Origin: Synergistaceae bacterium | Lineage (GTDB): Bacteria > Synergistota > Synergistia > Synergistales > Aminobacteriaceae | Assembly: GCA_031289165.1 (NCBI GenBank) | Contig: JAITPZ010000100.1 | Span: 1-21,619, forward strand | Direction of reading: 5' to 3' | Length of the DNA stretch: 21,619 nt | Part shown: piece after piece, positions 12,849-19,514 of the stretch | Layout of the letters: every line of letters begins with the position of its first letter | Position numbering within the stretch: the first letter of the stretch is position 1 | Notes under the pieces: generated by a model | The model's database searches: none | Seen by the model: the letters and a program-made list of their open reading frames with translations, nothing else | Told to the model about the DNA's origin: nothing | Made by a program: the position numbers and the translations under genes

Positions 12849-12951
12849 AGTCAAAGAAGCGATTCTTATTCTGCTGCAAAAAAATGAAGCCACTGTACAG
12901 CTTTTACGGGAATGGCTGGGTAAGGAACCATGGAATCCGGGAGGTCTGTAA
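12838..12951 (+). CDS. 37-residue ORF overlapping the nucleotidyltransferase end
   Basis: ATG 12838 lies 11 bp inside the preceding gene, the arrangement usual for a coupled second gene. The product begins MNPKVKEAILILLQKNEATV, continues with an amphipathic helix, QLLREWLG, and ends at TAA 12949. HEPN/HepT partners are normally over 100 residues, so this is either a short independent protein or a truncated partner. No HEPN R-x4-6-H motif is present. Confidence 0.45.
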   Translation: MNPKVKEAILILLQKNEATVQLLREWLGKEPWNPGGL

Positions 12952-13231
12952 AGGCGCGGCCATCCCCGCCTGGGAATAATAATATAACCGGCTGACTTAT
13001 GGGGGAAGACAGAATAAGTTAGCGTGGCATCAGACGAACATGTACGCATAAAACCGGCCCGTCTCTTTTCATTAAGAAAGAGGCGGGCTTTATAGTGCCT
13101 GGTAAAAGCACATAATATAGTAATTGTAACGATTTACGGAGTCTTAACGCGGAAGTCGAGGCTCAAAGCGGTTGAAAACCCTGAGCCGCTAAAGCGGCTA
13201 CTCTCTCCTCAAACTCCAAACCTGCTTTCAC
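12952..13231. other. spacer between convergent operons
   Basis: No gene is visible. It holds a bidirectional terminator (13057-13091) and a second short hairpin, AGCCGC / GCGGCT (13184-13199), 32 bp beyond the dctM stop. On the minus strand the latter is followed by CAGGGTTTTC and may help end the tartrate/TRAP transcript. Confidence 0.5.
13057..13091. terminator. bidirectional intrinsic terminator
   Basis: GCCCGTCTCTTT (13057-13068) pairs with AAAGAGGCGGGC (13077-13088), 12 bp with one wobble and an 8-nt loop. The plus side is followed by TTTA and the minus side reads CGGTTTTA, so it can serve the nucleotidyltransferase cluster and the opposing dctM operon. Confidence 0.75.
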
Positions 13232-14503
13232 TCAGATCAAAAACATGCTGATCGGTGCAAGGAAGGTGATCAGGAGAAGACTGATTACCAGGGCGACCAG
13301 GTAGGGGACGATCGCCTTGACCAGTTCCTCGAAACGAAGGTTGGTGATGTTGCAGGCCACGTACAGGCAGGAACCCACTGGCGGCGTTACCATGCCAATG
13401 CCCAGGTTGACGATGAAGATAATGCCCACCAGATAGGGACTGATGCCTACCTTGCTCATGACCGGCAGTAAAATCGGCGTCAGAAGAGCGATGGCGGCGG
13501 AAGATTGCAAAAAACACCCCGCGATCAGAAGAATGATATTGAACAGTACGAGGATGGCGTACCTGTTGGTTGTCAGAGAAAGCAGGGCGGCCGAAATCAT
13601 CTGGGGAATCTGTGCCCGAGTCAACACGTAGCAGAAGGTCTGCACCGTCGCCATGATCAGCATGATGACCGCGGCGGCAACTGCCGAGTCGAGCAGTATC
13701 CCGGGCAGGTTCTTCAGCTTCAGGTCCCTGTAGATGAACAATCCGACGAACAGACCGTACATCGCCGCCACGGCCCCGGCCTCCGTCGGCGTGAAGATGC
13801 CGGAGTAGATTCCGCCCAGGATGATCACCGGCATGAACAACGCCCACAGACCGTCAAGCGTGGTGTGGAGCAGAAGTTTGGCGGTGATGTGGATACTGAC
13901 CTTTGGGATATTGTGCTTTTTGGCGTGAAAATACGCCACGATCATCATACTGAGTCCCATCAGGACGCCTGGGCCGATACCGGCCAAAAACAACGTGCTG
14001 ACCGATGTTCCCGCGAGTACACAGTAGGTGACCATCGGGATGCTGGGAGGGATAACCTGGCCCACCGTACCGGCCGCAGCCACAGTCGCTCCGGTAAATG
14101 CCTTACTGTAACCGTTCTTTTCCATTTCATCCACCATAACACCGCCAATAGCTGCCGTTGTAGCCGGGCAGGATCCGGAAATAGCGGCGAAGATCATGGA
14201 AGCGCCTATGGATACCATCGCGAGACCGCCGGTAAAACGACCGAAGAAGAGGTTGACGAAGTTGATCAATTTTTTCGAAATACCGCCCTCGCACATCATG
14301 TTCCCGGCCAGGATGAAGAAGGGAATCGCCATGAGGGGAAAGGAGTTGATCCCATTGAACATCGTTTGGGATACGATAATGAGCGGGACCTTCAATCCAA
14401 AGATGATCGCCCCGATGGCCGCGCATCCCAAACTGACGCCGATGGGCACCCCAATCGCCAGAAGGACGCCGAAGCCCAAAAAAAGAAGCCAGGTCGTCGT
14501 CAT
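13232..14503 (-). CDS. dctM: TRAP transporter large permease DctM
   Basis: A 423-residue protein made almost wholly of membrane helices (about 11-12), with family segments FGVLLAIGVPIGVSLGCAA near the start, PLMAIPFFILAGNMM, GSCPATTAAIGG, GQVIPPSIPMV and TPTEAGAVAAMYGL. DctM is the sodium-driven channel subunit of tripartite TRAP transporters and moves the substrate delivered by DctP across the inner membrane. It overlaps dctQ by 4 bp (ATGA), typical of coupled TRAP genes, and is the last gene of the ttdA-ttdB-dctP-dctQ-dctM unit. Tartrate or another C4 hydroxy-acid is the inferred substrate because of its neighbours. Confidence 0.93.
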   Translation of the reverse strand: MTTTWLLFLGFGVLLAIGVPIGVSLGCAAIGAIIFGLKVPLIIVSQTMFNGINSFPLMAIPFFILAGNMMCEGGISKKLINFVNLFFGRFTGGLAMVSIGASMIFAAISGSCPATTAAIGGVMVDEMEKNGYSKAFTGATVAAAGTVGQVIPPSIPMVTYCVLAGTSVSTLFLAGIGPGVLMGLSMMIVAYFHAKKHNIPKVSIHITAKLLLHTTLDGLWALFMPVIILGGIYSGIFTPTEAGAVAAMYGLFVGLFIYRDLKLKNLPGILLDSAVAAAVIMLIMATVQTFCYVLTRAQIPQMISAALLSLTTNRYAILVLFNIILLIAGCFLQSSAAIALLTPILLPVMSKVGISPYLVGIIFIVNLGIGMVTPPVGSCLYVACNITNLRFEELVKAIVPYLVALVISLLLITFLAPISMFLI

Positions 14504-15006
14504 GCGTTATCCACCTCGATTTTTCCTGCCGCTCCGTCGTCCCTGAAAACCCTGACCGCCAGGCAACAATACCAAATCGCTGTGAAAGCCGAGCCGATAA
14601 TCATGCAAAGGTAGACAAACGCGATCGGAATGTTGAGTGCGGGGGACTTCTGCATATAGAGCTTCGGCCAGGAAATGCAGGTATAGTAAACTACGACGAT
14701 AAAGAACACCGTGCAGATCAGATTCGAAAGGCTTTTAAGGATTTTGCCGCACATAAGAGGCAGGGCATCCTGGAGCGCGCTGATTCCTATGTGCTTATTC
14801 TGCCTGACGCCCACATACCCCGCGATGAACGTCACCCAAATGAATAGAAAACGGGCCAGTTCCTCCGACCAGGCGAGAGGTTGCGTCAATACGTATCGGA
14901 AAATCACCTGAATAAAGATCAAAAGCGTCATTCCACCCAACAGAACGACCGTCAGCCATTTGAACAGGACGTCTATTTTTCCCAGAATGCGTTCAATTTG
15001 CTCCAT
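14500..15006 (-). CDS. dctQ: TRAP transporter small permease DctQ
   Basis: A 168-residue four-helix membrane protein. It shows the DctQ pattern: a first helix VVLLGGMTLLIFIQVIFRYVL, then QPLAWSEELARFLFIWVTFIAG and VGVRQNKHIGI, then two further hydrophobic segments. DctQ binds DctM and stabilises the membrane complex. The start ATG has GCGGAG 6 bp upstream. It follows dctP after 97 bp, a gap large enough to allow more DctP than permease, as TRAP systems need. Confidence 0.92.
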   Translation of the reverse strand: MEQIERILGKIDVLFKWLTVVLLGGMTLLIFIQVIFRYVLTQPLAWSEELARFLFIWVTFIAGYVGVRQNKHIGISALQDALPLMCGKILKSLSNLICTVFFIVVVYYTCISWPKLYMQKSPALNIPIAFVYLCMIIGSAFTAIWYCCLAVRVFRDDGAAGKIEVDNA

Positions 15007-15103
15007 TATTTGCTCCGCAACCTTTCTCCAGGAACGACAAACACCTTCAGGAGGAGGAACCGATAATGCAACTCGCTTCTCCCCCTGAAACAGATTGCTT
15101 TGC

Positions 15104-16075
15104 TTATCGTGCGGCCTCGATCATCTTGAGGAGATCGCCGAACTCGCCGGCAAAAGCCCCGTAAACGGGTTGACAGGCAGCCTGAAACGCCGAGATGTCC
15201 TCAAGGATGTTGAGCGTGACACCGGTTTTGGCGATGGTCTCCATGTTGCTCGCGTCCAGCTTGAGTGACACCTCACGCTGGTAATCTCCGGCTTCCTTCG
15301 CCGCCCTGAGGATGGCCGCCTGTTCTTCCGGCGTGAAGGCGTTGAAACGATCGAGGCTCATCACCATCGGCTCTGCCGTGTAGATGTGTTTGGTTACTGA
15401 GTAATATTTGCACACTTCGGTGTATTTATTGTTGATGTTGTTAGAGTCGGAGTTTTCGGAAGCATCCACGGTGCCGAGTTGAAGCGCCGAAAACACTTCG
15501 GACACCGCCATCGGCGTCGGGATCGCGCCCAGCGTCTCGAAGGTGGTGAGAAACACCTTGCTCTCCGGCGTACGAATTTTCAATCCCCTGAGGTCCTCAG
15601 GCTTCGCGACGGAACCCTTGGTGCTGGTGATGCTGCGAAATCCGTTATCCCACCAACCCAGTATTTTAAATCCCTTAGCCTCGGCAAAATCGCTCAATTT
15701 CCTGCCCGCCTCGCCGTCCAGAACCTTGAACGCCTCCGGCTTGGAAGCGAAGAGGAACGGCATGTCCAGGACACCAATCTCGGGAACAAAATTGGAGAAA
15801 GCCATGGTGGACTCAAGGGCAATGTCCAGTGTACCCATCTGGACAAATTCGATGGATTTCGCTCCGGAGGCGATCTGAGAAGCCGGAAAGACGTCCACGG
15901 TGAGAGAACCACCCGTATACTCTTTCACGAGTTCGGCAAAACGAAGAGAACCCTCCTGATAAGGATGATCCGTGGCGCCAACGTGGTTGAGGGACAAGGA
16001 CGCGGCGCTCGCCTGCGACGCGACGGAGAACAGCAAAACTGCGACCGACATTACGGAAAACAACTTCTTCTTCAT
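15104..16075 (-). CDS. dctP: TRAP transporter solute-binding protein DctP
   Basis: A 323-residue periplasmic binding protein with a Sec signal peptide (MKKKLFSVMSVAVLLFSVAS, cleaved near ASA-A at about 24). The mature chain begins with the DctP pattern NHVGATDHPYQEGSLRFAEL. The substrate carboxylate ligand is expected at Arg168 in GLKIRTPESKV, followed by LGAIPTPMAVSEVFSALQLG and TVDASENSDSN. It captures the organic acid and passes it to DctQM. GGAAGAG lies upstream of the ATG. It is downstream of ttdB in the same unit, so L(+)-tartrate is the leading substrate guess, with malate-like acids as alternatives. Confidence 0.93.
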   Translation of the reverse strand: MKKKLFSVMSVAVLLFSVASQASAASLSLNHVGATDHPYQEGSLRFAELVKEYTGGSLTVDVFPASQIASGAKSIEFVQMGTLDIALESTMAFSNFVPEIGVLDMPFLFASKPEAFKVLDGEAGRKLSDFAEAKGFKILGWWDNGFRSITSTKGSVAKPEDLRGLKIRTPESKVFLTTFETLGAIPTPMAVSEVFSALQLGTVDASENSDSNNINNKYTEVCKYYSVTKHIYTAEPMVMSLDRFNAFTPEEQAAILRAAKEAGDYQREVSLKLDASNMETIAKTGVTLNILEDISAFQAACQPVYGAFAGEFGDLLKMIEAAR

Positions 16076-16141
16076 GAGATCTCTTCCTTTCTATTTCGTG
16101 TATTTTTTGTGAATTTTGCTCAGGCGGGACATACTGCTATT

Positions 16142-16750
16142 TTATTTGATGAATCGAATATGCTCGCAAATTTTTGTGAATTCCTCTTCTCTGCGTTTGT
16201 TGAAGTCGATTTTGTTCTGCTCGAAAAGGTTGCCGCCATGTACGTCGATAGAGACGATGAGGGGGCCGAATTCCTTAATACGACTCAACCACAGCGCCTC
16301 GGGCATCCCCAGGTCCGTCCACTCCACCCGCTCGATTTCCTCGACCTCCGTGGCCGCCAGCACGGCGCACCCCGCCGGAAAGACGCAGTGAATAGCCTTA
16401 TATTCCCTGCAACCTTCGACAGTTTTAGAGGCCATCCCTCCTTTGCCCACAATCACCTTCACGCCGGTTTCCCGGATAAATTCCTTTTCGAACTTTTCCA
16501 TCCTCATGCTGGTAGTTGGACCGATGGAGACCATCTCATATTTTCCGTCTTCAAGCTTGCGAACGATGGGACCTGCGTGAAAAATCGCTCCACCCCGGAC
16601 GTCCACCGGCAACTCTCTGCCGTATTCAATAAGACGCCTGTGGGCCACGTCGCGACAGGTTACGATGTGCCCATTCAGATAAATGACATCGCCAATGCGA
16701 ATATCCTGCAGATCTGAGTCGGAAACCGGGGTGTTCAGTATTTTCTTCAC
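16142..16750 (-). CDS. ttdB: L(+)-tartrate dehydratase beta subunit
   Basis: A 202-residue protein aligned from memory almost end to end with E. coli TtdB: it begins MKKILNTPVSDSDLQDIRIG, has TCRDVAHRRLIEYGR, AIFHAGPIVRK, VSIGPTTSMRMEKFEKEFI, VGKGGM, FPAGCAVLAATEVEEIE and LWLSRIKEFGPLIVSID, and ends ICEHIRFIK. It is the small subunit of the iron-sulfur dehydratase that converts L-tartrate to oxaloacetate. Class I fumarase beta subunits are close relatives, but this sequence follows TtdB throughout. The start is GTG 16750, overlapping the ttdA stop by 4 bp (GTGA). Confidence 0.9.
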   Translation of the reverse strand: MKKILNTPVSDSDLQDIRIGDVIYLNGHIVTCRDVAHRRLIEYGRELPVDVRGGAIFHAGPIVRKLEDGKYEMVSIGPTTSMRMEKFEKEFIRETGVKVIVGKGGMASKTVEGCREYKAIHCVFPAGCAVLAATEVEEIERVEWTDLGMPEALWLSRIKEFGPLIVSIDVHGGNLFEQNKIDFNKRREEEFTKICEHIRFIK

Positions 16751-17646
16751 AGTACCGCCTCCTTATGAGAAACGATGGTATAGGTAAGATCCGGCCCGAA
16801 CGCGATGTTGCCGCGGCGATGGGACCAGCAGCCGGTATTGACCGCCACGCCGATGGTGGAGGGATGACGAGCCGCGTTTTCAATATGTACGCCCATGACG
16901 GACCTCTCGCCTTTGAGGCCCTGAGGTCCCAGGCCGATGGCGTCGATGGCTTTCGTCAGCTCACGTTCCATCAGAGCGGCCTTTTCGTTAGGATTGTGAG
17001 AGCCCAACGGGCGCATCAAAGCGCGTTTGGAAAGTATGGCGGCCGTCTCCACGGAGGTGGCGACTCCGACCCCAACCAGAAGCGGCGGGCAGGCATTTGG
17101 ACCGTAAGAAGTCATCACGTCCAGAACGAAGTCCGCGACGCCTTCGTAACCCGCCCCCGGCATCAGCACCATGGCTCTGCCCGGCAGCGTGCATCCGCCC
17201 CCGGCCATATAAATATCCACGTCCAGTTTGTCGCTTTTGGGCACGATCTCCCAGTCGATGCTGGGAGTACGGTATCCCACGTTCAAACCGGTATTGTATT
17301 CGTCAAAGGTCTCCACCGAATTATGGCGCAGCGGAGCGTGCTTCGTGGCATCCAGAACGGAGTTGCGAAAGATTTCGGAGAGATCGTCGATCAAAGGGAA
17401 ACGCGTGCCCACACGGGCAAAGAATTGAATGACACCCGTGTCCTGACAACTGGGGCGGTTGAGTTTCGCGGCCAATTCCTGATTTTTGAACATCGTATCG
17501 TAAATCAGAGCCGCCATCGGAGTGGTTTCAATTTTCCTGAGCTCTTCCAGCTTTTGCCGAATGTCGTCCGGCAGCACCTTACCGAAGTACGCAATGAACT
17601 TCGAGAGCGTTTCAGTCATCGACTGAACCTGCTGCGTTTTGTCCAT
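16747..17646 (-). CDS. ttdA: L(+)-tartrate dehydratase alpha subunit
   Basis: A 299-residue alpha subunit close in length to E. coli TtdA (303). Shared blocks are LNRPSCQDTGVIQFFARVG, APLRHNSVETFDEYNTG, YMAGGGCTLPGRAMVLMP, NACPPLLVGVGVATSVETAA, GVHIENAARHPSTIGVAVNT and GCWSHRRG. The Cys residues in SCQDTG, NACPP and GCW are those expected to bind the oxygen-sensitive 4Fe-4S cluster. With TtdB it dehydrates L-tartrate to oxaloacetate. GGAGG is 8 bp before the ATG. It is the first gene of the operon, behind a consensus promoter and an operator-like palindrome, and is divergent from the two GntR genes. Confidence 0.92.
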   Translation of the reverse strand: MDKTQQVQSMTETLSKFIAYFGKVLPDDIRQKLEELRKIETTPMAALIYDTMFKNQELAAKLNRPSCQDTGVIQFFARVGTRFPLIDDLSEIFRNSVLDATKHAPLRHNSVETFDEYNTGLNVGYRTPSIDWEIVPKSDKLDVDIYMAGGGCTLPGRAMVLMPGAGYEGVADFVLDVMTSYGPNACPPLLVGVGVATSVETAAILSKRALMRPLGSHNPNEKAALMERELTKAIDAIGLGPQGLKGERSVMGVHIENAARHPSTIGVAVNTGCWSHRRGNIAFGPDLTYTIVSHKEAVL

Positions 17647-17709
17647 AAAAACAGCCTCCTCACCATCAAGTGAAAGATGTCATTGATATTTAATTAAAAA
17701 TAATGTATC

Positions 17710-17723
17710 CATAATGAGTTATG
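17710..17723. promoter_or_regulatory. operator-like palindrome at the ttdA start site
   Basis: CATAA-TGAG-TTATG is a perfect 5-bp dyad lying directly downstream of the minus-strand -10 box (17729-17724), where transcription of ttdA should begin. This position suits a repressor such as the adjacent GntR proteins. Confidence 0.5.
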
Positions 17724-17752
17724 AAAATAGCACATTTCCACATCTTTGTCAA
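17724..17752 (-). promoter_or_regulatory. promoter for the ttdAB-TRAP operon
   Basis: On the minus strand TTGACA (17752-17747), a 17-bp spacer and TATTTT (17729-17724). The start site is expected near 17717, about 70 nt before the ttdA ATG. Confidence 0.7.
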
Positions 17753-17770
17753 TAGAAAAAGAGACCCTAC

Positions 17771-17799
17771 TTGACAAGGTTTCGAGCGCTCGATAAACT
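17771..17799 (+). promoter_or_regulatory. promoter for the tandem GntR genes
   Basis: TTGACA (17771-17776) and TAAACT (17794-17799) are 17 bp apart on the plus strand, about 50 bp before the TTG start at 17847. It is back to back with the ttdA promoter; the two -35 boxes are only 18 bp apart. Confidence 0.7.
17782..17793. promoter_or_regulatory. palindromic operator in the GntR promoter spacer
   Basis: TCGAGCGCTCGA is a perfect 12-bp palindrome filling the promoter spacer up to the -10 box. A protein bound here would block RNA polymerase, so autoregulation by one of the downstream GntR proteins is likely. It differs in sequence from the palindrome at 17710-17723. Confidence 0.55.
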
Positions 17800-17846
17800 C
17801 TTTCGGTTAGTAAGGAACTGAAAGAACTTAGAGCGGGGGAATTTTC

Positions 17847-18422
17847 TTGAAGCTTGATAATCGAACCTCGGGCGAGTTCGTTACGGACATGTTGCGGGAG
17901 GAGATTATTTCCGGACGAATTCCGGACAAAACGGAGCTTTCGCAGGAATGGATCGCCGAACGGGCAGGAGTGTCGCGCATGCCCATACGCGAGGCGTTGT
18001 CTTGTTTGGAAAGTGAAGGTCTTGTCGAGCGCCTGGACAACCGGCGCATTATTGTACTGGGCTTCGACAGGGAGCTGCGCGCGTCGAGACTCGACGTACT
18101 GGCTTGCCTGGAGATCGAAGCTGCGCGGCGGATCTGGAACGACGCGGATGCCAGAGCGAGCCTTGGGCAATACCTGGAGCGCCACTCGCTTTTGACGCCT
18201 TCTGATGAAGAATGCTTTCACGCCATGGTTTTCGAACGGACGGGGGATCGTTTTCTGATCCTGTTGTACAGGAGGATGTTGAAAAAATTTCTTGCGGCGG
18301 TTTTGAACGAGAATTCCGAAGCGGACCGCCACAGACGTCTCGCGCCGATTAAAAATGCGTTCCTGTCCGGCGCTTGGGAGGCGCTTTTTGACGCCATACG
18401 CGCCTACTACGCAGCGGTTTGA
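17847..18422 (+). CDS. GntR-family regulator (first of tandem pair)
   Basis: A 191-residue regulator. The winged helix has ISGRIPDKTELSQEWIAERA, then SRMPIREALSCLESEGLVER and NRRIIVLGF. The C-terminal part fits a shortened FCD domain: LDVLACLEIEAARR and ECFHAMVFERTGDRFLILLY, but the usual last helices are reduced, since full FadR-type proteins have about 220-240 residues. The start is TTG 17847 behind GCGGGGGA. It diverges from ttdA across a 200-bp region with two promoters and two palindromes, and is probably the regulator of the tartrate operon, alone or with its neighbour. The inducer may be tartrate or a related acid, by inference from context. Confidence 0.87.
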   Translation: MKLDNRTSGEFVTDMLREEIISGRIPDKTELSQEWIAERAGVSRMPIREALSCLESEGLVERLDNRRIIVLGFDRELRASRLDVLACLEIEAARRIWNDADARASLGQYLERHSLLTPSDEECFHAMVFERTGDRFLILLYRRMLKKFLAAVLNENSEADRHRRLAPIKNAFLSGAWEALFDAIRAYYAAV

Positions 18423-18439
18423 TGCGGAGGCATGATGGA

Positions 18440-19159
18440 ATGGAAAAGGGTCGAACGGAACTGAATCTGCGACCGATAAAACTGCTTTCAGCCAGAGAGC
18501 GCGTCGCCTCCGCGCTGCGCAAAGCGATTATCAGCAGAGAATTGGTCGAGGACGAGCAAATCACTTTAGATTCCATTTCCCACCGATTGGGAATCTCAAA
18601 AACCCCCGTACGCGAGGCGTTTCAGATGCTGGAAAACGAAGGGCTGATTCGTCTCGCCCTCAATCGCGGCGCCGTGGTCCTGGGCGTTACGCCCTGTACG
18701 GTGCGTGAACATTTTCAGATTCGCGGCGCTCTCGAAAGCGAGGCCGCCGCTCTTTGCTGCCACAGGGGCAAAATTCTCGGCCCCGGGGCTTTTGTCGAGA
18801 TCGTGCGTATCGTCGAACAATCGGAGAAAATCATCGAGGATCATCGATGGGAGGAATACGGCGACATGAACCAGGCTTTTCACGTTGCCATCTGGACCGC
18901 CTCGGACAACGAACGCATGAAAAACATGTTGTCGGTCATGTGGAACGGTCTGTCCATACACTACATGGAGACCCTCGATAACTACGCGAAAAAATCTTTC
19001 AGAGAACACAAAAATCTCCTTGAACACATGCTCCGGAACGACGTCGAGGGCGCACGCGCGCTCATGCGGGCACACATCGACCGCAGCATGAACGACATGC
19101 TGACCAATCTGGAACGGGAAAAATCTTCGGACACGGGCGTGAGATATAAGGAGCAGTAG
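18440..19159 (+). CDS. GntR-family regulator (second of tandem pair)
   Basis: A 239-residue FadR-subgroup regulator. The N-terminal DNA-binding domain shows ARERVASALRKAIISRELV, LDSISHRLGISKTPVREAFQ and MLENEGLIRLALNRGAVV. The FCD domain has HFQIRGALESEAAALCC, MNQAFHVAIWTASDNERMK and a later FREHKNLLEHMLRNDVEGAR with metal-ligand-type His residues. ATG 18440 follows GCGGAGG with 9-bp spacing and starts 18 bp after the first regulator stops, so the two are co-transcribed. They share fold but little sequence, suggesting two inputs or a heteromeric regulator rather than a recent duplication. Target and ligand are inferred from the neighbouring operon. Confidence 0.88.
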   Translation: MEKGRTELNLRPIKLLSARERVASALRKAIISRELVEDEQITLDSISHRLGISKTPVREAFQMLENEGLIRLALNRGAVVLGVTPCTVREHFQIRGALESEAAALCCHRGKILGPGAFVEIVRIVEQSEKIIEDHRWEEYGDMNQAFHVAIWTASDNERMKNMLSVMWNGLSIHYMETLDNYAKKSFREHKNLLEHMLRNDVEGARALMRAHIDRSMNDMLTNLEREKSSDTGVRYKEQ

Positions 19160-19206
19160 AATCAAAAACCGGTATAAGTAAGCAGAATGATTATCTCCGT
19201 TATTTC

Positions 19207-19234
19207 TTGACATTCTCCGGGATCGTGTTATAGT
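19207..19234 (+). promoter_or_regulatory. sigma-70 promoter for metNIQ
   Basis: TTGACA (19207-19212) and TATAGT (19229-19234), 16 bp apart. The start near 19241 would give a leader of about 270 nt before metN. Confidence 0.7.
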
Positions 19235-19295
19235 GTTTTTTATCGTTAATTCTTATTAAACAGATATATATTATATTAAAAGGAGAGTGAGAAGG

Positions 19296-19409
19296 TTGAA
19301 GGCGAGGGCGGGATTCGATTTTGCGTGTAAGGGTGTGCGAATGACGATGACGCGGCTCCAGGATGCCTGCGCCTTTCGATGTCGCGCGCCGAATGCTTTT
19401 TCGTTTTGA
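19296..19409 (+). CDS. putative metNIQ leader peptide
   Basis: A 37-codon ORF starting TTG (19296) with AGGAG about 10 nt upstream and ending TGA (19407-19409), 40 nt before the terminator. It encodes R-M-T-M-T-R (Met codons at 19341 and 19347) and three Cys codons (19326, 19368, 19380), the last two within A-C-A-F-R-C-R. An in-frame GTG at 19287 is an alternative start. Ribosome position on these codons could decide between the antiterminator and terminator folds. Codon enrichment is weaker than in the cysE leader, so this is tentative. Confidence 0.4.
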   Translation: MKARAGFDFACKGVRMTMTRLQDACAFRCRAPNAFSF

Positions 19410-19423
19410 CGGCATTCCGCAAA

Positions 19424-19456
19424 TCTTCATCGAATAAGCGAGGTTATTCTGGAAGC
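19424..19456 (+). promoter_or_regulatory. antiterminator-like hairpin before metN
   Basis: GAATAA / TTATTC (19432-19437 / 19444-19449) forms a 6-bp stem. Flanking CTTC (about 19425-19428) can pair with GAAG (19452-19455), which is the left arm of the terminator. Forming this structure would block the terminator. Confidence 0.4.
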
Positions 19457-19479
19457 TCGAACGGGGCTTCCATTTTTTT
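19450..19479 (+). terminator. intrinsic terminator inside the metN leader
   Basis: TGGAAGCTC (19450-19458) pairs with GGGCTTCCA (19464-19472), with one wobble and a 5-nt loop, followed by seven T. It lies between the promoter and the metN start, as expected for attenuation. Confidence 0.8.
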
Positions 19480-19514
19480 ACGTAAATTTTTACGCCATTC
19501 CGGAGGGGATGTCC

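Larger units (their letters stand above)
19160..19514 (+). other. gene-poor met operon leader region
   Basis: A 355-bp stretch holding no large gene. It contains a promoter (19207-19234), an AT-rich leader, a 37-codon leader ORF (19296-19409), an antiterminator-like hairpin (19424-19456), an intrinsic terminator (19450-19479) and a 14-bp palindrome CGTAAATTTTTACG (19481-19494) just before the metN ribosome binding site. I saw no SAM-riboswitch core or T-box. Confidence 0.6.

Noticed and set aside
12484..12951. Complete MntA-HepT toxin-antitoxin pair
   Set aside because: The downstream ORF is only 37 residues and lacks the HEPN R-x4-6-H motif.
15051..15120. Plus-strand AGGAGG followed by ATG at about 15065
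   Set aside because: It lies antisense between dctP and dctQ and reads only into the complement of dctP; probably chance.
15479..16717. 412-codon plus-strand frame opposite dctP and ttdB
   Set aside because: It is antisense to two strongly conserved genes and has no start signal.
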